Shown piece after piece: positions 1 to 6,440 of a stretch of 6,440 bases of DNA. Under the pieces are notes generated by a model that saw only the letters and a program-made list of their open reading frames with translations, was not told the origin of the DNA and did no database searches. The stretch is taken from positions 1 to 6,440 of the forward strand of contig JBBRLA010000513.1 of NCBI GenBank assembly GCA_038231615.1. The letters are read 5' to 3'. The position numbers were made by a program, and so were the translations under genes. Each line of letters starts with the position of its first letter. Positions within the stretch are counted from its first letter, which is position 1. The stretch is from JBBRLA01 sp038231615 (GTDB taxonomy: Bacteria > Myxococcota_A > Polyangia > Palsa-1104 > JAEUJZ01).

Positions 1-529
1 AGCCGGTCTCCGCCTGCTCACGCTGCCCGGCAGCCAGCCATAGCTCCGCCTGGCGCAGCAGCAACTCGCCTTCATAATAAGCATGTCCGGCGACGCGGGC
101 GATGCCTAGAAGGTGCTCGATCAGCGCGAAGCGCGATCGGCTTGGATCGTCCAGCGCGAAGCGCGATCGGCTTGGATCATCCAGCGCTAAGCGCGATCGG
201 CTTGGATCGTCGTTTCGATCGGTGCCGCCATCCTGCTCGCAGGGCCCCGGGGCCTCGCCAAGCTGCTCCATGGCCTGCTCCAGGAGCAGGCCCAGTTCGC
301 AGGCTTCCTCTGCCAGTTCGCCTGCCGCGAGGAGGTCCACCGTCTCGACGATCTCGCCGCGCTGCCGTCCGAGCTTGCGGGCGCCGTCCTGGGAGATGGG
401 GTCCAGCGCCAGCAGGGTCTGGGCGCGCGCGAGCACCGCGTCGAGGTTCATCGGGTCTGGCTTGGGGGGGCCGTGCTGCGTCGGGGCCTTGACCATGACG
501 GAAGCATAATCGAGACTTCGGCTCCGCAC
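1..529 (-). CDS. Helical, probable TPR-repeat protein with in-frame tandem repeat (3' end beyond left edge)
   Basis: An open frame on the minus strand runs from position 529 off the left edge without a stop, with strongly GC-rich third codon positions, so it is coding although the window holds only about 176 codons. I favour a GTG start at 529-527: an AGAAGGA ribosome binding site lies seven bases upstream. An ATG at 496-494 is the alternative but has no clear site. The protein begins with a Pro-rich stretch, then amphipathic helices rich in Ala, Leu and Glu (for example LLAAGELAEEACELGLLLEQ). Next comes a three-fold ten-residue repeat (DDPSRSRFAL-type), then a segment including AELWLAAGQREQA, which resembles one TPR unit. 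No signal peptide or membrane segment is seen, so a cytoplasmic adaptor is likely. It follows the zinc-ribbon gene after 26 bases, as the last visible gene of the pilT run. TPR assignment is inference from one motif; the rest of the gene is needed. Confidence 0.72.
   Translation of the reverse strand, partial: MRSRSLDYASVMVKAPTQHGPPKPDPMNLDAVLARAQTLLALDPISQDGARKLGRQRGEIVETVDLLAAGELAEEACELGLLLEQAMEQLGEAPGPCEQDGGTDRNDDPSRSRLALDDPSRSRFALDDPSRSRFALIEHLLGIARVAGHAYYEGELLLRQAELWLAAGQREQAETG
122..211 (-). repeat. Three-copy 30-nt in-frame tandem repeat
   Basis: Three consecutive 30-base units (122-151, 152-181, 182-211) are nearly identical. Unit 2 differs from unit 1 by one base near its end (cgt to cat), and unit 3 by one base in the middle (gaa to taa). 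Read on the minus strand they encode ten residues each, DDPSRSRFAL, with Leu for Phe in the third, and keep the frame of the TPR-like gene. Each unit contains GCGC-GAA-GCGC (GCGC-TAA-GCGC in unit 3), a four-base-pair hairpin with a three-base loop. The CGATC/GATCG arms that follow can form a second stem in units 1 and 3. Confidence 0.93.
236..251. repeat. 16-nt block shared with the divergent intergenic region (copy 1)
   Basis: The bases ctcgcagggccccggg occur here, inside the TPR-like gene and right beside the three-copy tandem repeat, and again at 5356-5371 between genes. Both copies also have catcctgc nearby on the same side. In the gene the reading frame across the block differs from any frame open at the other copy, so this is similarity at DNA level. 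Confidence 0.6.
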
Positions 530-536
530 CGATTTT

Positions 537-543
537 TCCTTCT
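537..543 (-). promoter_or_regulatory. Ribosome binding site deciding a GTG start
   Basis: On the minus strand the bases read AGAAGGA, seven bases before GTG at 529-527. The ATG 33 bases further downstream has no comparable purine-rich site. This is the reason for choosing the GTG start of the TPR-like gene. Confidence 0.6.
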
Positions 544-555
544 CGCAAGTGCGCG

Positions 556-1395
556 CTACACCTTGCCGAGCTGCTTCATCACTTCCTTATAAGTGCGGTA
601 GAACTCGTCGTTGTCGGTGACGGCGCTGCGGATGATGGCCTTGGCGCGGGCGCAGTCACGCTCGTTGACGACGAAGTTCACGCTGCGGTGAAACGCGATC
701 ATGTTGTCCATGGAGCGCATGCTTTTCCCGATCAGCCCCACGCACATTGTCCGCCGGAGCTGCATCGTCATGAAGGCGAAGCCCTGGAGGACCTCATTGT
801 TATCCGGGCTGGCCTGGGCGAATTCTTCGTCGATGAGCACGACTTCGTACTTGTTCTGATAGACCCACATCAGGGCTTCCTTGTGCCCCGGCGGGACGTG
901 GGCCTTGTAGCCCAGCTCGGCGAGCGTCTTGGCCAGCAGCGGCTGCAGGTCCGGCCGATCGACGCAGAGCAGGGCCAACTTCAGGTTCTCCGAGAATTCC
1001 TCGACCGGCGGGCCTTGCGCCGGCCCGGACGAGGTCTGTGGCGCCTCCGGAACTGCCGCGGCTGCGGGGGCGGCAGCGGCCGGGGCCGGTGATCGCTGGG
1101 CCGGAGCAGCGGCCGGGGAAGCAGCGGCCGGGGCCGGTGATCGCTGTGCCGGGGCTGGCGCCACTGCCGGGGCTGGCGCCCGGGGGGCGGCGGCCGGGGG
1201 CTGAGCAGGCGCCGCCGCGGGAGCCGGGGCCGGTGCCGCCGCAGGGGACGCCCCTTCCGCCGGCACGCCCAGCTTGGCGGGATCGACGGTGAAGGGATGG
1301 CGGCACTTGCCGCACACCACCCGGAAGGGACCTTTGGGAAGCTTGTCCGTCTTGAGCGTGAACCGCGACTGGCAAGCGGGGCAGGTGATCTCCAT
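556..1395 (-). CDS. MJ0042-type zinc ribbon / Ala-Pro linker / pseudo-receiver protein
   Basis: The 279-residue protein has three parts. Residues 1-39 form a zinc ribbon with Cys pairs C5/C8 and C28/C31, matching the MJ0042 finger (MEITCPACQSRF, VVCGKCRHPF). Residues about 47-130 are an Ala/Pro linker with an internal repeat (QRSPAPAA twice). Residues about 137-270 look like a divergent response-regulator receiver: first strand LALLCVDRPD (D146), third-strand VVLIDEEF with D189 at the phosphoacceptor position, then VGLIGK and NFVVNERD. The lysine normally ending the fifth strand appears to be N244, and the usual Thr/Ser is not evident, so ordinary phosphorylation switching is doubtful. No signal peptide or membrane helix is present; a cytoplasmic place is likely. 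It starts two bases after the PilU-like gene, which ties it to pilus retraction. The zinc ribbon is a firm call; the receiver fold is inferred from pattern, and the role is unknown. Confidence 0.85.
   Translation of the reverse strand: MEITCPACQSRFTLKTDKLPKGPFRVVCGKCRHPFTVDPAKLGVPAEGASPAAAPAPAPAAAPAQPPAAAPRAPAPAVAPAPAQRSPAPAAASPAAAPAQRSPAPAAAAPAAAAVPEAPQTSSGPAQGPPVEEFSENLKLALLCVDRPDLQPLLAKTLAELGYKAHVPPGHKEALMWVYQNKYEVVLIDEEFAQASPDNNEVLQGFAFMTMQLRRTMCVGLIGKSMRSMDNMIAFHRSVNFVVNERDCARAKAIIRSAVTDNDEFYRTYKEVMKQLGKV
1073..1146. repeat. 26-nt direct repeat (48-nt offset) in the Ala/Pro linker
   Basis: The same 26 bases occur at 1073-1098 and 1121-1146, encoding the repeated RSPAPAA segments of the linker. 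A partial third copy lies between them. This is the slippage-type repetition usual in Ala/Pro linkers in GC-rich genomes. Confidence 0.8.
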
Positions 1396-1397
1396 GG

Positions 1398-2576
1398 TTA
1401 CTTCTTCTTCCCAGGGCCCTTGCCGTAGTCCGTATCGATCTTCATCAGTTCGACGTCGGTGGTCTTCTCACCGCGGAGCTGCTTTACCCGGTCCACGGCG
1501 CGCATGACGATCGCCTTGCGCGAGGCATAGGCCACGGCGGTCTCCTCGCTGACCAGGCCCTTCTCGTAGGCCTCGCTGATGGCCTGATCGAAGGTCTGCA
1601 TGTTGTAGGTGCCCCGGCCGGCCTCCTGGATCTCGTAAAAAGTTTTCCCATCCGACTCGCCCTGAAGCATGGATTCCTTCGAGCGGATGGTGTTGCGCAA
1701 GATGTCGTGGACGGCCAGGCGCCCGCCGCCGATCTTGGGCAGGAGGCGCTGCCCCACCACCCAGCGGACGGTGTCCGCCAGGCGCTGCCGGATCTGCTTT
1801 TCTTCTTCTTGCGAGAACATGCCGACGATGCGGCCGATGGTCTGTCCGGCGTCCACGGTGTGCAACGTGGACACGACCAGGTGCCCGGTCTCCGAGGCCT
1901 TCAGTCCCAGCTCCACAGTCTCGCGGTCACGCATCTCACCGACGAGGATGATCTTGGGGGCCTGGCGCAGCGCGGCCTTCAGGCCGCTGGCGAAGGTGTC
2001 GAAGTCCCCGCCCAGCTCGCGCTGGTTGAAGGTCGCCTTGAGGTTGGGGTGGACGAACTCGATGGGGTCCTCCAGCGTGACGATGTGGACCGCCTTGGTC
2101 AGGTTGACCTCGTTCAAAAGCGCCGCCAGCGTGGTGGACTTGCCCGAGCCGGTGGCGCCGGTCACCAGGATCATCCCGTTCTTCTCGGCGGGCATCAGGT
2201 TGAAGGCATCGGGCAGCTTCAAGTCCGCCAGGCACGGGATGGTCGTCTCCAGCTTGCGCAGCACGCAGGAGTACTGGCTGCGCTGGGAAAAAATATTCAC
2301 CCGGAAACGGGCCTTCTGGATCTGGTACGAACTGTCGCAGGACCCCTGGGAGAGCAGGTGGGTGCACAATCGGCGGTCGCCGTTGATCAGATTGAGGGCG
2401 AAGATCTCCGTCTGAAACGGGGTCAGGTTGTCGATCATCGGCGAGGTCTTCACCGGCACGAGCTGACCAGACGCTTCGACTTGCAGCGGGCGGCGCACGG
2501 TGATGTTGAGGTCCGCGATGTTCGGGTATGAATCGAGCATCGTGGCCAGGAGCTGGTCGATCTCGGCCTTGCGCAT
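1398..2576 (-). CDS. PilT/PilU-family type IV pilus retraction ATPase, divergent second copy
   Basis: This 392-residue secretion-superfamily hexameric ATPase would power or assist type IVa pilus retraction at the cytoplasmic face of the inner membrane. Seen in the sequence: Walker A GATGSGKST (140-148), Asp box LEDPIEF (168-174), Walker B IILVGEMRD (209-217) and His box TGHLVVSTLHT (230-240). Several PilT hallmarks are altered. The N-terminal ASDLHL motif reads IADLNI (20-25), the usual DPD before Walker B is APK, and the AIRNLIRE-type motif reads ILRNTIRS (292-299). The C terminus is longer than in PilT and ends in a Gly/Lys tail (GKGPGKKK). Length and degeneracy fit PilU better than PilT (P. 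aeruginosa PilU is about 380 residues), but orthology is inferred. The gene starts three bases after the pilT stop, with an AGAGGA site about ten bases upstream, and is followed by the zinc-ribbon gene after two bases. Confidence 0.93.
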   Translation of the reverse strand: MRKAEIDQLLATMLDSYPNIADLNITVRRPLQVEASGQLVPVKTSPMIDNLTPFQTEIFALNLINGDRRLCTHLLSQGSCDSSYQIQKARFRVNIFSQRSQYSCVLRKLETTIPCLADLKLPDAFNLMPAEKNGMILVTGATGSGKSTTLAALLNEVNLTKAVHIVTLEDPIEFVHPNLKATFNQRELGGDFDTFASGLKAALRQAPKIILVGEMRDRETVELGLKASETGHLVVSTLHTVDAGQTIGRIVGMFSQEEEKQIRQRLADTVRWVVGQRLLPKIGGGRLAVHDILRNTIRSKESMLQGESDGKTFYEIQEAGRGTYNMQTFDQAISEAYEKGLVSEETAVAYASRKAIVMRAVDRVKQLRGEKTTDVELMKIDTDYGKGPGKKK

Positions 2577-2579
2577 CGG

Positions 2580-3653
2580 CTATAAATCCTCTGGAGGGGT
2601 CTTCAGCAAGTGGACGAACTTGGTCTTGTCGATGCACTTGTCATAGGCCTCCTCGGGGCTGATCCACTTCTTGTCCAGCAGGCCCATGATGGCATCGTCC
2701 AGCGTCTGCATGCCGAGCTTCTTGCCGACCTGGATCATGGACGGAATTTGCACGGTCTTGTTCTCGCGGATCAGGTTGCCGACGGCGGCGTTGGCGACCA
2801 GGATCTCCAGCGCGGCGCAGCGGCCCTTCTTGTCGATGCGCTTGAACAGGTTCTGTGCGACCACCAGGCGGAGGGAGGTGGAGAGGGTGTTTCTGATCTG
2901 GCCTTGCTCCTCGTGGGGGAAGACCTCGATGATGCGGTCCACGGTCTTGGCGGCGTTGACCGTGTGGAGGGTGCCGAAGACCAGGTGGCCGGTGGCGGCG
3001 GCCTCGACGGCCAGGCGGATGGTCTCGAGGTCGCGCATTTCGCCGACGAGGATGATGTCGGGGTCCTCGCGGAGCGCCCCTTTCAGGGCGGCGCCGAAGG
3101 ACTTGGTGTGCATGCCGACCTCGCGGTGGTTGATGAGGCAACCCTGGCTCTGGTGCACGAACTCGATGGGGTCTTCGACGGTGATGATGTGGTCCTTGCG
3201 GTTCTTGTTGGCGTAGTCGAGCATCGCGGCCAGGGTGGTCGACTTGCCGGAGCCGGTGGGGCCGGTGACCAGGCACAGGCCCTTTTTGATCATCGCCATC
3301 TTCTTCAGCACCATGGGCAGGCCCAGGTCATCGGCGCTGAGGATCTTGCTAGGGATCAGGCGGAAGACGGCGCCGACGCCCCACTTCTGCTGGAAGAAGT
3401 TGCAGCGGAAGCGAGCCACGCCGGGGATCTCGTAGCCGAAGTCCACGTCTCCGGTTTCTTCGAAAAGCTTGATCTTCTGCTCGGGGGCGATCTCGTAGAG
3501 CATCGCTTTCAGTTCGTCATTTTCGAGCGCCTTGTACTTGATGCGCTCCATCTCGCCATGCAGGCGGAGGATCGGCTGGGAGCCGGAAGCCAGGTGAAGG
3601 TCGGACGCGCCGTGGTCGAACATCAGTTTGAAGAACGCATCGATCTTGGCCAT
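2580..3653 (-). CDS. pilT: Type IV pilus twitching motility ATPase PilT
   Basis: The 357-residue protein is a canonical PilT, the hexameric ATPase that drives pilus depolymerisation and so retraction, twitching and surface motility. Visible marks: the N-terminal PAS-like domain with GASDLHL (15-21), Walker A GPTGSGKST (131-139), Asp box VEDPIEF (159-165), Walker B IILVGEMRD (200-208) and His box TGHLVFGTLHT (221-231). The C-terminal AAVGNLIRENK (289-299) contains the retraction-specific NLIRE signature. The start ATG is preceded by AAGGAGAG. The N-terminal MAKIDAFFKLM is the usual PilT beginning, so the start is secure. It is the first gene of a four-gene run and lies 217 bases after the end of the FHA-type activator, with a sigma-70-like promoter candidate in that spacer. 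No pilus assembly genes (pilB, pilC, pilM-Q) are in view. Confidence 0.96.
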   Translation of the reverse strand: MAKIDAFFKLMFDHGASDLHLASGSQPILRLHGEMERIKYKALENDELKAMLYEIAPEQKIKLFEETGDVDFGYEIPGVARFRCNFFQQKWGVGAVFRLIPSKILSADDLGLPMVLKKMAMIKKGLCLVTGPTGSGKSTTLAAMLDYANKNRKDHIITVEDPIEFVHQSQGCLINHREVGMHTKSFGAALKGALREDPDIILVGEMRDLETIRLAVEAAATGHLVFGTLHTVNAAKTVDRIIEVFPHEEQGQIRNTLSTSLRLVVAQNLFKRIDKKGRCAALEILVANAAVGNLIRENKTVQIPSMIQVGKKLGMQTLDDAIMGLLDKKWISPEEAYDKCIDKTKFVHLLKTPPEDL

Positions 3654-3729
3654 CGAACGGGACTCTCCTTGTCATCAGGTCCACTTCCCGGTGGCGAGAG
3701 CCCGGTGAGGACGCATGCCGCGCAGAACG

Positions 3730-3759
3730 ACTATATCACGATAATGGAGGATGGGGCAA
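3730..3759 (-). promoter_or_regulatory. Candidate sigma-70-type promoter for the pilT operon
   Basis: On the minus strand TTGCCC (3759-3754) and TATAGT (3735-3730) are separated by 18 bases. TATAGT matches the -10 consensus at five of six positions, TTGCCC the -35 at four of six. Transcription would start near 3723, giving a leader of about 70 bases before pilT. It sits in a locally AT-richer patch inside very GC-rich DNA. The assignment rests on sequence match alone. Confidence 0.45.
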
Positions 3760-3810
3760 AAGCGCGAGGAGTCAAGGGGAGTCGATGTGGGTTGTGTGGC
3801 GGGGGCCTTC

Positions 3811-3870
3811 GGCGCCTGCGGCGCTTCGCGATCAATGAACCGCAACCGCGGCGCCTGCGGCGCTTCGCGA

Positions 3871-3880
<10 letters not shown>
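3811..3880 (-). repeat. 39-nt-period tandem repeat overlapping the end of the activator gene
   Basis: A 31-base block occurs identically at 3811-3841 and 3850-3880, separated by eight bases (gcaaccgc), a period of 39. Each block contains GCGCC-TGC-GGCGC (3812-3824 and 3851-3863), a perfect five-base-pair hairpin with a three-base loop. It also contains GCGCTTCGCG. The gene-proximal copy includes the last two codons and the TGA stop of the FHA-type activator. No T-run follows, so this is not a standard intrinsic terminator, though the paired hairpins could protect or end the transcript. Confidence 0.92.
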
Positions 3881-5256
<1,376 letters not shown>

Positions 5257-5267
5257 ATGCGCCAGGA

Positions 5268-5295
5268 ATGTTAACAGGATAACGTCTGGGGTCAA
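5268..5295 (-). promoter_or_regulatory. Weak candidate promoter for the FHA activator gene
   Basis: Minus-strand TTGACC (5295-5290) and TAACAT (5273-5268) are 16 bases apart, matching five and four of six consensus bases. A start site near 5261 would leave only about five bases before the ATG at 5256, giving an almost leaderless mRNA. This would rule out the GTG at 5310 as start for this transcript. The match is modest. Confidence 0.3.
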
Positions 5296-5317
5296 TTGGA
5301 TTGGGGGCACTTGACCC
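5289..5317. promoter_or_regulatory. Inverted repeat, possible operator upstream of the FHA activator
   Basis: GGGTCAA (5289-5295) and TTGACCC (5311-5317) are perfect seven-base inverted arms with a 15-base spacer. Their 22-base centre spacing is about two helical turns, as expected for a dimeric regulator on one DNA face. The left arm overlaps the candidate -35 of the activator gene, so repression or autoregulation is conceivable. The binding protein is unknown. Confidence 0.4.
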
Positions 5318-5326
5318 TGGGCTTCC

Positions 5327-5371
5327 GACCATCCTGCGCTCGCGATGTGGATGCTCTCGCAGGGCCCCGGG
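5327..5371. repeat. Shared GC-rich block (copy 2) with internal near-duplication
   Basis: This copy contains the 16 bases of 236-251 (here 5356-5371) and ccatcctgc at its left end. About 19 bases, including a second CTCGC, sit between the two elements. The layout looks like copy 1 with a small internal duplication. GCGCTCGCGAT at 5336-5346 is one base short of GCGCTTCGCGAT in the 3811-3880 repeat. Confidence 0.5.
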
Positions 5372-5512
5372 TGCTCCTCCGTCAGCCGCCGCCCTTGATT
5401 TCATGGACATCAGAGAGAATATTGTAGGGTCCACAGGGACTGGTTTCTATAAAATTCGTGGTATTTCTAGGTCATGACGTGGCCCGGATGGCTGAGATGA
5501 TTGTGGGAATGT

Positions 5513-5542
5513 TTGACAGCCTCCCGGGTCGATGCCTACCAT
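5513..5542 (+). promoter_or_regulatory. Candidate sigma-70-type promoter for the outer-membrane protein gene
   Basis: A perfect TTGACA (5513-5518) is followed after 18 bases by TACCAT (5537-5542), four of six to the -10 consensus. Initiation near 5550 would give a leader of about 150 bases that begins with the 5552-5564 hairpin. The -35 is strong, the -10 weak. Confidence 0.4.
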
Positions 5543-5551
5543 CTTGCCCCA

Positions 5552-5564
5552 CCGGGAACCCCGG
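5552..5564 (+). other. Small GC hairpin in the leader of the outer-membrane protein gene
   Basis: CCGGG, AAC, CCCGG form a perfect five-base-pair stem with a three-base loop, followed by the T-rich atgttcttctt. The stem is short and the tract is interrupted by C and A, so it is at best a weak terminator or attenuator. Confidence 0.25.
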
Positions 5565-5697
5565 ATGTTCTTCTTATGCATGCGATGCACAGGCGCGGCC
5601 ATTCAAAATGACCCATCTTGAGACCCTGGTTACGGGCGATACGGGCGCGCGTTCGCGTCGCTGTCTTGAGCGGCGTTTGGGGCGCAGCGGGAGCAGC

Positions 5698-6440
5698 ATG
5701 CGGGCCATTTCTCTCGGGTGTGCCCTCTTCTGTTCGGGACTGGCCTTGGCACAGGAGCCGCATCCCTCCAGCGCCGAGACGCCTGCCGCGGTCGCGCCCG
5801 AGGGGGGGTCCCCGCTTTCCGCGGTCCCGGTCGAGACGCCGCTGGCCTTGCTCTTGCCCGGCCTTTCTTCCGATGGTGGCATCGGGCTGCCGGGGATGCC
5901 CACCGCCGCCTCGGGACCGCCCTGGCAATTCCGCGCCGCCCTGTGGATGCGCGGCTTCGCACAGTCGGACTTCCTGATCGCCGGCGATCGCAACGGGCAG
6001 CTCGTCGGCGGCCTTCAGCTCGACGCCACCCTGGGCCGCCACGTCGAGGCGTGGATCGGGATCGGCGCCGGCAGCAACCAGAACGATCGCAACGCCGCCT
6101 ACCGCGAGGACCCGGCCCTCATCACGTCCCTTGGGGACCTGGGGTTCGGGGTAAAGCTGCATGGGCAGGTCCTGCGCGACGTGCACCTGGCCCTGCGCCC
6201 GTACCTTTCGGTCAGCAGCGCCGGCGGTGATCTCGGTGCCGACTTCTCCAGCACCAGCCCCGGGGTGGACCTCCTGGGCTCCATCGATCTTTCGCGGCTG
6301 GTCCCCCATGTCCCGCTGCGTCTGCACTTCCTGATCGGTTACCTCCAGGACCGCAGCAGCTCGCTTCTGACCGATCTGACCTGCCATGGCGGCACGACCT
6401 ACGATTGCGCCTACTCGCGCATCGTCACCACCGCCGCCTA
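5698..6440 (+). CDS. Secreted, probable outer-membrane beta-barrel protein (3' end beyond right edge)
   Basis: An open frame runs from ATG 5698 to the window end, 247 codons without a stop and with GC-rich third positions. Residues 1-18 form a Sec signal peptide: Arg2, a hydrophobic core, and an ALA cleavage site before QE. Residues about 19-75 are a Pro/Ala/Ser-rich low-complexity stretch. From about residue 76 the sequence alternates polar and hydrophobic residues with many Gly and aromatic ends, as in barrel strands: WQFRAALWMRGFAQ, VGGLQLDATLG, VEAWIGIGAGS, LGFGVKLHGQV, VHLALRPYLSV, VPLRLHFLIGYLQD. Two Cys (229 and 237) could form a loop disulphide. A GGGAG site lies four bases before the ATG. 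An upstream in-frame ATG at 5608 would bury the signal peptide and is rejected. A C-terminal OmpA-like peptidoglycan-binding domain may follow outside the window. The exact family and function are not recognised. Confidence 0.78.
   Translation, partial: MRAISLGCALFCSGLALAQEPHPSSAETPAAVAPEGGSPLSAVPVETPLALLLPGLSSDGGIGLPGMPTAASGPPWQFRAALWMRGFAQSDFLIAGDRNGQLVGGLQLDATLGRHVEAWIGIGAGSNQNDRNAAYREDPALITSLGDLGFGVKLHGQVLRDVHLALRPYLSVSSAGGDLGADFSSTSPGVDLLGSIDLSRLVPHVPLRLHFLIGYLQDRSSSLLTDLTCHGGTTYDCAYSRIVTTAA

Larger units (their letters stand above)
5257..5697. other. Divergent intergenic region
   Basis: These 441 bases separate the activator (minus) from the outer-membrane gene (plus). They hold the inverted repeat near 5289-5317, a GC-rich block at about 5327-5371 that shares 16 bases with the TPR-like gene, an AT-richer patch at about 5391-5520, and a plus-strand promoter candidate at 5513-5542. 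They also hold a CCGGG-AAC-CCCGG hairpin at 5552-5564 followed by a pyrimidine run. I see no credible gene or structured RNA of a known family. Confidence 0.7.

Noticed and set aside
122..211. Tandem repeat as a CRISPR array
   Set aside because: Units are contiguous without variable spacers, and they are in frame within a gene.
177..548. Minus-strand 123-codon frame overlapping the TPR-like gene
   Set aside because: Arg/Gly/Pro-rich composition of a shifted frame; the overlapping frame from 529 has better codon positions, a ribosome site and continues through the left edge.
1707..2531. Plus-strand open frame (274 codons) opposite the second ATPase
   Set aside because: Antisense shadow of a gene with intact ATPase motifs; no recognisable protein features.
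5424..5453. TATAAA at 5448-5453 as a plus-strand promoter
   Set aside because: No acceptable -35 element at 16-18 bases; the TTGACA at 5513 is a better candidate.
5536..6387. Minus-strand open frame (283 codons) opposite the outer-membrane gene
   Set aside because: Product is Gly/Arg/Gln-rich without domains, while the plus strand has a signal peptide, ribosome site and barrel-like strands.

Overview
The window is GC-rich DNA from a Gram-negative bacterium, most likely of the deltaproteobacterial/Myxococcota type. The evidence is the high GC at third codon positions, an FHA-domain sigma-54 activator with a Fis-type tail, a paired PilT-type ATPase locus of the kind common there, an MJ0042-type zinc ribbon with a long Ala/Pro linker, and an outer-membrane-type protein with a Sec signal peptide. 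The lineage is inferred from gene content and style. No marker gene is present to prove it.

Layout, right to left on the minus strand: an FHA/AAA+/Fis sigma-54-dependent activator (about 5256 to 3871), then a 217-nt spacer that carries a 39-nt-period tandem repeat and a sigma-70-like promoter candidate. Next comes a tight run of four genes: canonical pilT (3653-2580); a second, more divergent PilT/PilU-like ATPase (2576-1398); a zinc-ribbon/Ala-Pro-linker/pseudo-receiver protein (1395-556); and a helical, probably TPR-containing protein (529 leftward), cut by the left edge. Gaps between the four are 3, 2 and 26 nt, so they are probably one transcript. On the plus strand, diverging from the activator across a 441-nt intergenic region, is the 5' part of a gene for a secreted, probable outer-membrane beta-barrel protein (5698 to the right edge, incomplete).

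Functionally this reads as a type IVa pilus retraction module. A standard PilT and a PilU-like partner are co-transcribed with a cytoplasmic, phospho-signal-like accessory protein and a repeat-protein adaptor, next to a regulator that could sense phosphothreonine through its FHA domain. That the FHA activator controls the pilus genes is only suggested by adjacency: I see no convincing sigma-54 site before pilT.

The least ordinary parts are the repeats. A 30-nt unit is repeated three times in frame inside the TPR-like gene. A 39-nt-period repeat overlaps the stop codon of the activator. A 16-nt block is shared between the TPR-like gene and the divergent intergenic region. The first two share a ten-base core (CGCGAAGCGC) and hairpin-forming potential, and may belong to one dispersed repeat family. 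The accessory protein with a zinc ribbon joined to a degenerate receiver is the best candidate for an undescribed component.
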